NCBI RefSeq assembly: GCF_041381155.1
Contig: NC_091140.1
Span: 24,766,864 to 24,830,863 of the forward strand
DNA: 64,000 nucleotides
Direction: 5' to 3'
DNA from: Argopecten irradians
Taxonomy: Eukaryota; Mollusca; Bivalvia; Pectinida; Pectinidae
This document shows positions 34,992-45,761 of the stretch, piece by piece. The translations under genes were made by a program, and so were the position numbers. How positions within the stretch are numbered: position 1 is the stretch's first letter; every line of letters begins with the position of its first letter. Under the pieces are notes generated by a model. That model did no database searches and was not told where the DNA came from. It saw only the letters and a program-made list of their open reading frames with translations.

Positions 34992-36198
34992 TGCTAGGTT
35001 CACATTATGTTCCCGGCGACCACGGTAGCCCCGTTTGCCCAGAACGTGGTGCGCCGTGGAATTTTGGCTATTTTTGTCTCTGTATTCAATTTGAGCTACA
35101 ATGTAGGTCTTGTGAAGTTTTGCCACGGTCTTTTACGGATTACGTGGTAGAACGTGGATATAGGGGAAAGTGCTGTTCTCAGAGGTTAAAGGTATACTAC
35201 GGCTTAAGCACGGTCTATCAAGGGTACCACTACGTTCTCTCTAGGCCTGTTACGATCTGATGAGGTTTGCTACGTTTTACAAGTTTTGATCAAGCTCCAT
35301 TGCGTTTTTCACAGTCCGCCAAAGCTTACTAGGGATGAAAGTCTGATGCCGGGCTTTTTTGGAGCAAATGAAACAATATTTATTGCCGAAAATGTAATTT
35401 TTTTAAAACACGTTTTGATTACAAAATTTTAATTATCATAGCCAAGTGTTTCTACGCAAATAATTTTTTTTCTGTAATGGTTCTCACTTAATCTGCCTTT
35501 TACAATAATAGTTTTGGTATAATTTGATGGTTTAAATGAGTTTGATAATGACTATTTCTACTTATTAATACAAATAACTCCATGAAGTAGCAAATATGTA
35601 CCAGGCCAGGCAATGATATTCCATCATATATTGCTTGCAACGCAAGACCGTAATAAGACGCCACACGCCGTATCACGTCGGGCTTTCAACCGCTACAAGC
35701 CGTGATGTGCCTTGACAAAACGCATCGAAACGGCTATCTTCCACCTTGGCTTGCCGTCAAAACCTTGACAAACCTGGACAAAACGGCACAAAACGTGCAG
35801 CCAACCTGCATCAACCGTGATAAAACGTGGAAAAAACTTAACAGAACGTCACAAAATTTGAAATCACCGTGATATTCCGGAAAAAGTGCTTGGTGCCCAT
35901 TCCACCACGGACCGTCTGGGAGTTTTTTGTTTCGGCCTCGTACGCACTGTTACGTTTTGTTACGTCAATCCCGCTTTATTACGTCCTGTGGGGTTCACCA
36001 TCTTTACCGTGACTGCCTTGGCAATTTTTTTGACAGTTTAAAAATCTGGCACGGCATCCACGGTATTCACGACCGCTTACGTTTGTCTATCGCGTCCTTC
36101 TGCGCTGTCTCACGTTGTCTCGCGGTCACCATGTTTTGTCCACGGTGGTCTGAAACGGGGCTGCCGTGGCCGCCGGGAACATCATGTAAACCTAGCAT
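34992..36198. mobile_element. 1.2-kb non-autonomous element with terminal inverted repeats
   Basis: The left end tgctaggttcacattatgtt then cccggcg.ccacgg recurs inverted at 36,160-36,197 (ccgtggccgccgggaac / atgtaaacctagca). The interior is rich in short cgttttg/caaaacg words, as seen in subterminal regions of DNA transposons. No transposase frame seen. Confidence 0.6.
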
Positions 36199-37312
36199 TA
36201 AACTATGTTTCCGGCGGCCACGGCAGCCCCGTTTCAGGCCACTGTGGACAAAACGTTATGACCGCGACACAACGTGAAACAACGCAGGAGGACGCGTTAG
36301 ACAAACGTGAGCGGTCGTGATTACCGTGGATGCCTAGCCCGAGATACTCTGACCCTGACACCAGACTTGGACATTATGACAGATAGATGTCTGGTTTAGC
36401 CTAAACCAGACATCTATCTGTCATATAATGTCTAAGTCTGGTGTCAGGGCCAGCGTATCTCGGGCTACGTGGATGCCGTGCCAGATTTTAAACTGTCAAA
36501 AAATTTGCCACGGCAGTCAAGGTACAGATGGTAAACGTAACATGACGTAATAAAACGGGATTGACGCAACAAAACGTAACAGTGCGTACGAAGCCCTAAC
36601 AGAACTTACGGATGGTCCGTGGTGGAACGGGCAGCAAGCACGTTCCCCAGTAACTCACGGTGCTTTCAAGTTTTGTGACGTTCTGTTGCGTTTTTTCCAC
36701 GTATTATCACCGTTGATGTAGACTGGCTGCACGTTTTGTCCCGTGTTGTCCAGATCTGTCGCGATTTTCACGGCAAGCCAAGGTGTATGGTCACCGTTTC
36801 GATGCGTTCTGTTAAAGCACATCCATCACGGCTTGTAGCGGTTGAAAGCCCGATGCGCCACGGCGTGTTGGGTCATATTACGGTCTTACGTTGCAAGCAA
36901 TATATGATGGAGTATCATTGCTTGGTCTGTTACATATTTGATACTTCATGTAAAATTTGTATTAATGGATAATAGAAATAGTCCTTATCAAACACATTTT
37001 AACCATCAATTAATACCAAAGCTATCATAAAAAAGGCCTATTAAGTGAGAACCATAACATAAAAAATGATTTGCGTTAAAACACTTTGCCATATTAAACT
37101 GCTGTTTCCTATTATTTAGCTGCTATATACTTGTAATACATTAAATATATAAAAATGATATATTTATACCAAATCTAGTTCAGATTTTTCTTTTCTTATA
37201 GTACACTCTGTAATTAAATGAGTTTTAAAGAAATTTTCGGAAATAGATATTGTTTTATATCTGAGTATTTTATTTCAACTTTAATACTCTGCTCCAAAGA
37301 GCCCGTCATCTT
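35340..37312. repeat. 2-kb inverted repeat centred near 36,198
   Basis: Left arm about 35,340-36,198, right arm about 36,199-37,312, diverged by substitutions and small indels. Matching landmarks include cacggcatccacgg / ccgtggatgcc..gtgcc and gcaatgatattccatcat / atgatggagtatcattgc. Outer pairing extends to gatgccgggctttttt against agagcccgtcatc. The right arm is longer because it contains the 133-bp foldback element. It looks like two copies of one element inserted head to head. Confidence 0.75.
36335..36467. mobile_element. 133-bp foldback element with 10-bp target duplication
   Basis: The ends are tagcccgaga and tctcgggcta; the arms pair over almost the whole length around a short loop at tttagcctaaa. 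The 10-bp duplication cgtggatgcc flanks it at 36,325-36,334 and 36,468-36,477. The duplication length fits Mutator-like elements (family knowledge). It sits in the right arm of the larger inverted repeat, so it is younger. Confidence 0.85.
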
Positions 37313-37427
37313 AAGATTTTTTATTGAGAACAAACGTGTTTTAAACATCAGTGCCTTTGTGTATACTTATACATTCTTGGTTCTTGTTATATATATATTC
37401 ATCAGTCCATCCACCAAATACTATAAG
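37313..37427. other. Short AT-rich spacer
   Basis: Between the inverted repeat and the next hairpin; nothing seen. Confidence 0.4.
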
Positions 37428-37574
37428 ACTCTTTCACATGTGGATAAAGGATAGGGATATTCTACCCGCGGGTCACAAAATGAAGTAAAACCCGAGGCTT
37501 GCCGAGGGTTTTGCAACATTTTGTGATCCCGAGGGTAGAATATCCCTATCCTTCATATCCACCTATGAAAGAGT
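37428..37574. mobile_element. 147-bp foldback element
   Basis: The arms start actctttcacatgtggat and end atccacctatgaaagagt. They continue through ggatagggatattctaccc paired with gggtagaatatccctatcc around a loop with aaaacccgaggcttgccgag. Confidence 0.8.
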
Positions 37575-37576
37575 TT

Positions 37577-37915
37577 TTTTTTCTTTCATACCTCGACGTT
37601 TTATTGCAATTTACAACTAAAATATCCCACAATTTTGAAATAAATTCGAAGAAATCCATGACTGGAAGTCAATTTTCCATACATGAAAAATTACGTGATA
37701 TTTTCAACACAAATTCTGTTGTCTGCATCTTGTATAGTGAAACCAGTCATATCTGTGAAAAAAGTGTTAAAATTTTACCGAGGAAATTTTTTTGACGCCG
37801 TGACGTCACAAGGCTTTATTGCATGGGTAGCCATGCAATACAGCCTCAGGCGATATGGGTGTATTGCCTGGACCAGCCAGTATTACATGTACACCCGCAG
37901 GTATGAAAGAAAAAA
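37577..37915. mobile_element. Candidate 0.34-kb element with 17-bp inverted ends
   Basis: ttttttctttcatacct at the left is the inverse of aggtatgaaagaaaaaa at the right. A CRE-like tgacgtcac and a hairpin (attgcatggg / ccatgcaat) lie inside near 37,800-37,835. It could form one composite unit with the preceding hairpin. Confidence 0.5.
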
Positions 37916-39696
37916 ATGTATGACAACATCCATTTTCATGAGTTGGCCCCTGTGATAAGTGGTATATTCTTAAAATTATGTCACTTACAAATGTGATTGA
38001 AAGTGATAAGCAAATGTTTATTTCCATTATTATTATTTCCTCAATCCATTGCCACTTCTGTACATTCCTTTGCGACACGTTTTGTACAACATATTGCCAA
38101 AATTGCTGTACATTCCTTTGCGTTGCGTTACCTTTTTGTACAACATATTACCAAGCTTTGCTCTCATATTATTGTATTCAGAGCCCAGCCGACTGTTTTT
38201 GTATTACACTTGGCTCCCACGGTACCTAACTCATCTGAGAGAAATGAAAATGTTACATGGGTGGATCAATACACAGATTCTGAGGGTCTTGCTGATTTTA
38301 GACTGTTCCCTATAACATAAAAAAAGAATATTGTTTAAAGCTGTACCTACAACGGAAGATAAGCAAATAATTAGATTGATCACAAATAAGACAAATGATT
38401 CTTTCATAAACATGGTACTGTAATAATGTATCATGGTAGGGCGTGATAATTAATGTACATGTAGCAAGGCATAATATTAATTTTGTAATTAAGTGTTTAT
38501 CGTCTTACAGCATAACACCACAATACATACAATGTATATAGTGTGACAGAATCATATATCCGGTACAGCTATATATGGAATTAAACTCTCTATATATTCA
38601 CATGTCAGTAAATAGTATAATGAATTACTTCAATGAAATAAACACCTGTTTAAACCCTATACAGTATACAACACACCAAGTGTAAACCCAGATATATAAT
38701 CAGTGATGTAGTACGTTTTGTATCGTGGCGGTAGTCGGTGCTTCCAGTGCCCGCTAGGGCTGGGTTATCGCAGCTTGTATTTTGTCAACCTTGAACTGAT
38801 AATAGAACATCAGCCACGTACATGCTGATGAGTGGGGCCATAACTACATGTACATGTAGCAGGAAATAAGGGTTTGAATCTAACTATACCTGACAACACC
38901 GTGTTTTCCTGCCTACACGCGGTGTACATGTGTGTACTTGTGATATTTAGTGCACTATGTGCATGCAGTAGCTGCAGTTTGTGATAGAGATCTTGTACTT
39001 GTTTCACAGTCACGTAGATAAGGAATCCTGTGTGTGCCGCTAAAACTTCGTCAGAAAAGTTCTTAAGATTAACAGGATTCCATTGTGGATAAAGCAGTTT
39101 TAACAGTGGATTTGAAAGTGGGTTTTATATTTCTTGATATACGTATACATTGTACACGTGTGCTGGACTAACGCCGATGTCAATGTTCCCGGGTACGCAA
39201 AGCCAATGTCCGAGGGCGACCCCAGGTCATTCAATGAGTTGACTATACGTCCACTACATGTAGGTTAGTGACATTAATTTAACCGTATCTGTTCTCCAGT
39301 GTCCGGTAGAGGTGATAAACCTATAGAGGGTATACGGCCTAGCGTGACCTGTCATTCCATTGATTGGAGAGTAATCAGATGTAACGACTAGATATTCCTT
39401 CCGTGGGATACACATGTCACAATTAACACTGACTTTATCGATCGACAGTCCCTAACCGACTCTCCTGTTTTTCCTGAATTGTTTTGGCCTAGTATTGGGA
39501 AAGTCACGTGGTTCCAAGTTAACCTTGGTCTATGTGTTTATCGATATTCCCTCAAGAGTATAACGTCATTTTTCTGTAAATTGTGCTAGATTATCAAGTC
39601 TATGGATCACGGGATTTCATTTTCACCATTTTAGTGTAAATTGCAGTTGGAGCCAGTACATTAGAACAATAGCACGTGCATGTAAATAACGTCACT
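37916..39696. other. Intergenic DNA and probable AnmK 5' region
   Basis: A roughly 55-bp imperfect duplication (gtacattcctttgcg ... tttgtacaacatatt) lies at 38,057-38,150. No gene recognised. A candidate acceptor (gtgtaaattgcag) ends at 39,646, 50 bp before the AnmK start, so a 5' UTR intron is possible. Confidence 0.5.
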
Positions 39697-40431
39697 ATGA
39701 CATCCTTTACAGGACTAGGGTGCATGTCCGGGTCCTCCCTGGACGGACTTGACTTATGTCATGTCGAGTTTACGGGTGACATAGAAACTGATATTTGGGG
39801 GTACCACATTTTGGAGGCAACCACAATTAAATACAGCCCGGAACTTACCGAACGTCTCCGAAACGCTGCCAAACTTTCCGGAGAGGAACTCATCAAACTA
39901 CATATGGAATATGGACATTATGTCGGGCGTACCATTAAAGAGTTTTTGGAAAACAAACAAGTGGATTTCGTAGCATCCCATGGTCATACGGTATTCCATC
40001 AACCCCATCTCGGGTACACCTTCCAGCTTGGAGATGGGGAGACAACCGCCTCTTACCTCAACAGTCCTTTCGTTTGTAACTTTCGCAACAAGGACGTTGC
40101 ACTTGGAGGCCAGGGTGCGCCATTAGTCCCTAATGGAGAGAAATTTCTGTTCAGTGCTAACGATATATGTATAAACCTCGGTGGTATCGCCAATATAGGC
40201 CTGAGGGGTCAAGGAGGGTACGATATTTGTCCATGTAACTCGGTTCTTAACAGACTGGCCAAAGAAATGGACCCGTCCCTAGACCAGGATACTGATGGTA
40301 CCATTGCCGCCAAAGGTTCCGTCATTCCGGAGGTACTGGACCGTTTGGAGGCCCTACCGTTCTACAGTAAAGAACCGCCAAAATCACTAGGAGCGGAGTG
40401 GATAGAGAAACACGTAGACCCCATTCTAAAC
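39697..40431 (+). CDS. anmK: AnmK exon 1
   Basis: 245 codons, phase 0 end, covering the N-terminal ASKHA-type lobe and the catalytic region through PPKSLGAEWIEKHVDPILN. It is a single long exon without introns, as expected for a gene of bacterial origin that later acquired one intron. Confidence 0.9.
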
Positions 40432-43400
40432 GTACGTATGGTAATCTTGTTGTAAATGTAAACACCTGTAAAGCAAATAGCATGAAAGCTTTTGATGATT
40501 AGTTGTTGATATTTCTATAATTTTATCGACCAGGCCATGTAAAGACGTGGTAAGGTTTGTTTGGTGGGTGAAAACCAGAGCACAATTTTATATGTACTTG
40601 GAAAAAAATTAACCGACCCACGATCAGCACCTTACAACTGCCACTTACAGCGATACCGCTTATTATTTAGCAAAACTTCAAACGGTAAATAGTTTGGATC
40701 CCTTTGTTCTCCCACACATCTCGGCGACGACCAGTTTGCAAAGCGTTTCGGATTGGCCGATTAGTCAGGGAACAGTATCGGCGTGAGAGTGATGTAATAC
40801 GTGGGTTTCGAACTCACGGAGAATGTTAAGGGTACTAGGTGTGGATTCCGGTTTGTAGCGGGTTTTTTTCAATAACGACTGTGTTTTAAAGTAGTTACAT
40901 CCGTAATATGGTTTACACATCATATAAGACCTTTTGTTGAAGGCTCTTGTCATGTGTTTCTGTGGTATAAAACAAGAATGTCTAGACGCCATCCCTTTGT
41001 CCGTATGTTATATTTTTGATCAGTTATAATAGCCTTAAGTATAAGATCTTTATAGTTTTGCATGTTAAACTGTACCTTTGTTATCTATTGCAGAATTAGG
41101 AACATGTTTCGTAGTTTGCTAAATGAACTCCTGGTATTCATTTATCTTCTGCTTTCACACTCAAACATTCACGATAAACAGATATGATCGAGTAAATTCT
41201 ACATATGAAGTTTGTTTGTCTGCGTGTTAGCCAAAGCCTTTTAGGGACGTGTCAGATAAAGATGGAGGAAAATCGGAGTACCCGGAGAAAAGCTACCATC
41301 ATACGTTCAGTAACTTTTGGACTCGCTGCCAAGAGGGCTAGTGGTATACATTCCATGTGTCGGGACACTTTATAAAGCTTGTTCCCTACTCCCTATCTCT
41401 GCAGAGACCGCGTGTAATGAAAGTATCGAACTACAGCTCCCCACCTCTTGACCGTGATTTAGAATAGAAATTAACATAGAAAAGTATCTAGGTATCGACC
41501 GTTTCTCCCTGGTACGTTTTAAACGTGTAACAGTGCGGTTATAGGGTTAAATGTGGTACATAGTTTTGGGGTCAGCTTTATGTTTAGATGTCATTTCATT
41601 GTGTACAAAGCTGAAAATATTTGACATGACATGCTGTTTTGTGTGGCTGTGAATTTTGTTTACACAAATCAACATCCGGCAATGATAGTAAATCTCTTTG
41701 TATTGGTGTTATAATAGATCCTCGTAAGCCGGAAGTAAGACATCAGTATTTTATTTAAACGTCTAATCACCTTTCTGGAATATAGCTTTTATGGAGCCCT
41801 ATAAGAATCTTTGACATTAAAAGCGGTCATGGGCATCATAATATATAATATGGGTCAAAAGTAATATCAATGAGTTACAAATGTACGCGGGATCTTTATA
41901 AAATGTATATATAAATTATACACAAACGTATTTCTGTAGGATACGTAGTCCGCTAAACCTGCCTATATTATTAGGCTTTTTAATTTATTTTTTTTGCCTA
42001 ATATATAATAGGCAAAAAAAAAAAAAAAAAAGCCTAATAATATAGGCAGGTTTAGCGGACTATAGGATACGGTCACTTCAAAATACATACATTGTAAATA
42101 AGGGAGAAGGAAGTAACCCAAACCACGTGTACAGGCAAACTAGATTGTCGAATTGTCAAGTCTGTCCCATAATCAGGACACGCATGATAAAACAAACACG
42201 GTCACATGATAGAAAAAGAATGTACAATATATTTATAATCTATTGTACTTTTTTCGTTAGAATAAATCGAGTGAATTGACCCATGGTCTGTGGTATGACT
42301 CTAGCAATTGGCTGTATAGTCGGTGTTACACACACAGGCCTTTCATTTTAAGAAAAATATTATATAAAATATCTTGGTGGGAAAAAAACCTGACCAATCA
42401 CGTGCCAGCAGAAACTTCAATTGAAGATTACAGAGCAACGTCTAACTTCAAAGCCAAACAATCAATCACATTGTACCGTTGTTCGATTCTTTTGACGTAC
42501 ATCGAAATATCAAATGCACGGTCTCATGTTCTGTCGCAGACAAAGTCATAAGTTTTTCTATGACTTGGTCTTGGTGTGGATATCATGGCAGTAATAGTAA
42601 CCCTTGGATTATCGAGGGTGGTACCACACATCTACATGTATAACCTGCAGTGGGGCCGCGGTGGCCGACACGTATTACCATTAGACCTATAATTTTAGGT
42701 TGCAAGTTCAGAACCCGCGCGTTGCCAGAACGTAACCAATAGTCGGTGGTTTTCCGCATGGTACCGCGTCTTACATAAAAGAGTTTCTGTTGTAGTGGAA
42801 AAGCTATCTCACTTCAGACTAAAGTTTCATAGTTAGATTGGGAAGGTGATATATTTTCCGCCCCAGCAGTAGCTACAATGTAGCTTTCATCCACCTTTAA
42901 ACCTGTTATGTCCTTAATACATGTAGATTATCGAATCTGGCTGTTAAAAGGACGTAAACATATAAACCTAAATGTGTAAACCTGCCCGCACTTAATAGCG
43001 AAATCTGCTTTGTTAAGGTTTGCTGTAGGAAACTACTTTTTAATTGAATTTCCCTGTACATTTGCACTTCCATGCATGTACGTGTAAATTGTTGGTCATT
43101 TTGTTGGCACACGTTGGAATTTAGATCGAATCCCATGTGGAATTGTTACCAGGTACTGGTCTCAAGATAGTCGTTTGCTTCGGGTACTTTGGTTTCCCTT
43201 GCACATTTGACGGATAGCCAGCTGTCAATCAAACCGCACGTGATTTTGCATTTCGTATTGTGTATGTATGCTACGTTGTTAGCTCCGACATTGAACAGAA
43301 ACACGTGCGTTTTCGAACACAATGCGTGGCTATTTTACACTTGGCGATCGGTTAATGACATTGGATGTAAATCCATTTGACTTAAATTACAAAGATGATC

Positions 43401-45300
43401 GTCTAGATATACTTTCTCAAATGTCGTAATAACGACTTTTTTTCACGTCATAACGACTTTTTTTCTCGTAATAACAACTTTTTTTTCTCGTAAATACGAT
43501 TTTTTTCTCGTAATTACGACTTTATTTTCTCGTTAAACGACTTTTAAAACCATTAATAACTTTTTTTTTCGTAATAACGACTTTTTTCTCGTAATTACGA
43601 GTTTTTTTTCTCGTAATGACGATTTTTACACTTTAAAACTCGTAATGACGACTTTTTTTTCGTAGAAACGACTTTTTTCTCGTAAGTATGACTTTTTTTC
43701 TCGTAATATCGACTTTTTTTCTCGTAATAACGACTTTTAAAACTCGTCATAACGACTTTGTTTCTCGTAATAACAACTTTTTTTCTCGTAATTACGACTT
43801 TATTTTCTCGTTAAACGACTTTTAAAACTCTTAATAACTTTTTTCTCGTAATAAGGACTTTTTTCGTAAAAACGACTTTTTTCTCGTAATAAGTTTTTTT
43901 CTCAAAATATCGACTTTTAAAACTCGTAATAACAATTTTTAAAACTCGTCATAACGACTTTTTTTTCCTCGTAATAACAACTTTTTTTCTCGTAATTACG
44001 ACTTTTTTTCTCGTAATAACGACTTTTTTTCTCGTAATTACGACTTTTTTTCTCGTAATAACGACTTTTTTTCTCGTAGTGTCGACTTTTAAAACTCGTA
44101 ATAACGACTTTTTTTCTCGTAATAATGACTTTTTTCTCATGACGTTTTTCTCGTAATATCGACTTTTTTCTCATGACTTTTTTCTCGTAATAACGAGAAA
44201 TTAAAAAATAAATCCCAGAAATAAATATGACCCCTTTCGTACCTTTCTAATATAATTATGTAACAGGAATGATACTTAAAAAACATTTGTAAATTTTAAG
44301 AACAACTTAAAAGCTGCTACTTCGCAAATATATAAATTGTATGTATAAAATTTAATTACATACAGTAGATATGAAAGAACTGATTAGATATATGCACGAC
44401 AACATACTTATATCTTCGTCATAGATATTAACGTTATTATACTGCATTTGTATCCGTGTCAACATAAGGATCAATGAGCTATATATTTAGGAGTAACACT
44501 CTAAAGTTCTTCATTTACAAGATCTGAATGTTTTAAATAGTGTCGGTAACAGTTCAGGTACCAACATGCATATAATAGTAGAATAATGAAGCACAATGTT
44601 TTGTGAATTTTTTTAACGTATTGTTAGGTTTTCTTACATTAGGTCGTCATTCTGGAAAATAAAAAGTTCTATGAAATGGAGGAACTTGAGTTTTAATTTG
44701 CGTGTATAATGTCGCGGACCATTGCACAAACAAGCTAACCGAACCAATTTCTCTGAAAGTCCAATACAAAAAAAATGTATATATAAATATGTAGCTTGCA
44801 ATTGTGCATTCTCTTTTCGATCGAGTTCAGCAACACTGGAGAGACTTTTAAGTATAACTCGACATATCCTAATCAATACTAAAACTCAGTTCATTATTGT
44901 TTTCCAGCAACGTCTACATCCTATTCAAGACCTGATGAGAACGTTTGCAGAGCACGTCGTGAGAAGACTGAAGGACGCATGCGTAATCAACGCCTCCCAA
45001 CTTCCGGCCGACGTGGTGCCAATCCTTGTCACTGGAGGGGGAGCCTTCAACAAATTCCTGATGGATCTATTTAGAAAGGCGCTCAGTGGGACTAAACTGG
45101 AAATAGAGAAAGTTGACGACGAGACTATTTGTTTCAAAGAAGCGTTGATATTTGCATTTCTTGGCCTACGTTGCATTCTCGGGGAAGAAAATGTTCTCAG
45201 CTGTATAACCGGAAGTAAGTGCGACTCGGTTTCCGGAAGTATTCACAGACCGCTCTCATCAGATGGTGTACCGGCAAAGTTCAAGCAATGCTATTTTTGA
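39697..45300 (+). CDS. anmK: Anhydro-N-acetylmuramic acid kinase (AnmK), two exons 39697-40431 and 44908-45300
   Basis: The spliced product is 375 residues, the usual AnmK length. Family role: ATP-dependent opening and phosphorylation of 1,6-anhydro-MurNAc to MurNAc-6-phosphate in bacterial cell-wall recycling. Visible motifs: GCMSGSSLDGLDLC (phosphate loop), ASHGHTVFHQP, GGQGAPLVPNGE, NLGGIANIG, YDICPCNSVLN with the conserved Asp, DTDG, PPKSLGAEW, VTGGGAFN and FKEALIFAFLGLR. The ATG at 39,697 has A at -3 and precedes the phosphate loop at the expected distance; the upstream in-frame codons contain no ATG. Exon 1 ends at aaac|gtacgt in phase 0; exon 2 starts after ttgttttccag. The HGHTVFHQP, DICP.N and ALIFAFLG words are those I associate with Bacteroidota AnmK. 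An intron and neighbouring animal genes argue against contamination. The terminal exon has a second copy downstream. Confidence 0.9.
40432..41263. other. AnmK intron, first part
   Basis: No coding segment recognised. Confidence 0.5.
41264..41295 (-). mobile_element. SINE remnant (minus orientation)
   Basis: gatggaggaaaatcggagta followed by cccggagaaaagc is the reverse complement of the 'tttctccgggtactccg..ttcctcc' block that I recall from molluscan SINEs. Confidence 0.55.
41296..41936. other. AnmK intron, unannotated
   Basis: No repeat or gene noticed. Confidence 0.4.
41946..42062. mobile_element. 117-bp foldback element with 9-bp target duplication
   Basis: The ends tagtccgctaaacctgccta and taggcaggtttagcggacta are perfect inverses. 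Arms extend through tattattaggctttt, and the A/T-rich loop holds a second small hairpin (gcctaatatataataggc). The 9-bp duplication taggatacg flanks it at 41,937-41,945 and 42,063-42,071. The termini TAGnCCG match those of the 133-bp element at 36,335. Confidence 0.87.
42072..42650. other. AnmK intron, unannotated
   Basis: No gene or repeat recognised. Confidence 0.4.
42651..42770 (+). mobile_element. Degenerate tRNA-derived SINE
   Basis: It begins tggggccgcggtggccgaca like a tRNA-derived head and has a B-box-like ggttgcaagttcagaaccc. This is followed by gttgccag and cggtggttttccgc, the order I recall for a widespread molluscan SINE. The box A region and tail are eroded. Confidence 0.65.
42771..43421. 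other. AnmK intron, unannotated
   Basis: No gene or repeat recognised. Confidence 0.4.
43422..44203. repeat. Degenerate 20-21-bp array: cgactttttttctcgtaataa
   Basis: About 38 irregular units of acttttttt + ctcgtaataacg, with occasional aaaactcgt variants. One strand is T-rich and C/T-biased, the other almost homopurine in each unit core. Lys/Arg-rich open frames on the minus strand are by-products of the unit. Confidence 0.92.
44204..44775. other. End of AnmK intron
   Basis: No feature seen before the duplicated block starts at about 44,776. Confidence 0.4.
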
Positions 45301-45614
45301 GTTTAAAAGGCTTCCCGCTCACAATTTGAGTGTATAGGATAACAGTAAATTACATGTACACTTTTATTACTTTAATTTTCAAAATGCTTTAATGAATCAG
45401 TGGATCCCGGAGCAATCGATGTTTCGGTTTTGTCTCGCGTAGACGATGTGCTCAATATATGAATCATTCTAAATCTTAATGGATATTTGTTAATCAAGGA
45501 AGGAAAAACTTGTACGAGATGATCTAATGTTATATTTAAGAAAATCGTTGATTTAATTAAATATGTATATGTGTATGACCAGTCATGCATGACTACGTTA
45601 CTGAGTTCCAATCA
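44776..45614 (+). repeat. Tandem duplicated AnmK terminal-exon block, copy 1
   Basis: About 839 bp that recurs at 45,762-46,600 (shift 986 bp). It covers the intron end, the whole terminal exon and about 310 bp downstream. The copies differ by few substitutions, so the duplication is recent. Confidence 0.93.
44908..45300 (+). CDS. anmK: AnmK terminal exon, copy 1
   Basis: 130 codons plus TGA. It encodes QRLHPIQDLMRTFAEHVVRR and on to VTGGGAFN, FKEALIFAFLGLRCILGEEN and a tail ending FKQCYF. The tail stops at TATTTTTGA because this copy has one more T than copy 2. Confidence 0.9.
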   Translation, partial: QRLHPIQDLMRTFAEHVVRRLKDACVINASQLPADVVPILVTGGGAFNKFLMDLFRKALSGTKLEIEKVDDETICFKEALIFAFLGLRCILGEENVLSCITGSKCDSVSGSIHRPLSSDGVPAKFKQCYF

Positions 45615-45761
45615 TGCGCAATTGCTAAGCCAAGAACGACAACCCCGTTGGGGTTTGTCGTCCTGGCTAAAACATCACGAGTAGTCTCCCTTGTTATATT
45701 TATATAAAATAATAATAACGATTACCGCTAAAACCATTTATGTTTAAGACACATAAATTAG
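45615..45761. other. Spacer between duplicate exon blocks, with hairpin
   Basis: 147 bp absent from the duplicated block. It holds an imperfect 39-bp palindrome (gccaagaacgacaacccc / ggggtttgtcgtcctggc) at 45,630-45,668. Confidence 0.8.

Noticed and set aside
43917-44174. Lys/Arg-rich minus-strand frames as a gene
   Set aside because: Low-complexity product of the 20-bp array.
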